Shown here one piece after another: positions 11,397 to 11,501 of a stretch of DNA of 11,501 nt (position 1 is the first letter of the stretch; the number at the start of each line of letters is the position of its first letter). The position numbers and the translations under genes were made by a program. The notes below the pieces were generated by a model that saw nothing but the letters and a program-made list of their open reading frames with translations, did not search any database and was not told the DNA's origin. The stretch is from Dysgonomonas sp. (GTDB lineage Bacteria > Bacteroidota > Bacteroidia > Bacteroidales > Dysgonomonadaceae). The DNA lies in contig JASLEN010000452.1 of the NCBI GenBank assembly GCA_030151105.1, forward strand, positions 1-11,501, written 5' to 3'.

Positions 11397-11501
11397 TTAA
11401 GCACCCACTAAATAGCGCCTACGCAGAACAAATTGCTGATTCTCTTTCACATCTTGAATAATTCTTGAGATCATACGCTGAATAACATGATACTTGCAGT
11501 T
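11397..11501 (-). CDS. C-terminal tail of an unidentified gene (runs off window)
   Basis: Reading the minus strand in from the window edge, one frame is open for 34 codons to TAA at 11397-11399. It gives NCKYHVIQRMISRIIQDVKE and then NQQFVLRRRYLVGA. The sequence looks like a basic amphipathic helix, as expected of a real protein end, but a second minus-strand frame is also open for about 25 codons, so the choice is not certain. It lies 114 bp upstream of the small membrane-protein gene on the same strand. No family can be named from this fragment. Confidence 0.35.
   Translation of the reverse strand, partial: NCKYHVIQRMISRIIQDVKENQQFVLRRRYLVGA

Noticed and set aside
11261..11461. Plus-strand frame of 66 codons at the right end
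   Set aside because: It starts at TTG, has low-complexity residues without motifs, and lies opposite more convincing minus-strand small genes.

Overview
The window reads as an AT-rich chromosomal segment of a Bacteroidota (Bacteroidetes) bacterium. Supporting signs are several copies of the phylum's TAnnTTTG promoter -7 box (for example TATCTTTG at 2697 and 9088), little or no Shine-Dalgarno sequence, five predicted lipoproteins with an acidic stretch after the lipobox cysteine in two of them, and a FimB/Mfa2-like protein. Genus cannot be fixed; a Capnocytophaga-, Prevotella- or Bacteroides-like host are all compatible. No tRNA, rRNA, CRISPR array or intact insertion sequence was seen.

Layout. 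1-776 (minus): the N-terminus of an acyltransferase-3 membrane protein, cut by the window edge, behind a YnfA/UPF0060 four-helix membrane protein. 850-1290 (plus): a small lipoprotein, facing a FAS1-domain lipoprotein with an EF-hand/dockerin-like loop (1357-2415, minus), with a possible CxxC/CxxC mini-protein directly upstream (2418-2615). 2616-3045 has no convincing gene but carries a good plus-strand promoter and a strong terminator, so it may encode an RNA. 3046-4573: a GNAT acetyltransferase and an AraC-type regulator, divergently transcribed from mirrored promoters. 4633-5577 (minus): a FimB/Mfa2-like lipoprotein. 5824-7646: two exported phosphoesterases pointing at each other, an ADPRM-like metallophosphatase and a PAP2 phosphatase.

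7804-8989 (minus) is a compact phage-derived block: a Cys-rich membrane protein, a small CxxC protein and a terminase small subunit gene interrupted by an in-frame TAG followed at once by an in-frame ATG. A terminator follows directly; no terminase large subunit, portal or integrase gene is present. 9188-9964 (plus) is a lipoprotein with YD-like repeats. 10280-10642 (plus) is a small lipoprotein behind a structured leader of about 130 nt that holds two tiny reading frames chained to it by ATGA overlaps. The right end (10924-11501, minus) has a coiled-coil protein, a very small membrane protein and the tail of an unidentified gene.

Most genes look like separate short transcription units separated by hairpin terminators. 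Likely co-transcribed groups are ynfA with the acyltransferase gene, the phage-derived trio, and the small genes at the right end. Most products act at or beyond the membrane. The most unusual points are the amber-split terS cassette, the leader with chained mini-ORFs, and the apparently ORF-less transcription unit near 2.7-3.0 kb.
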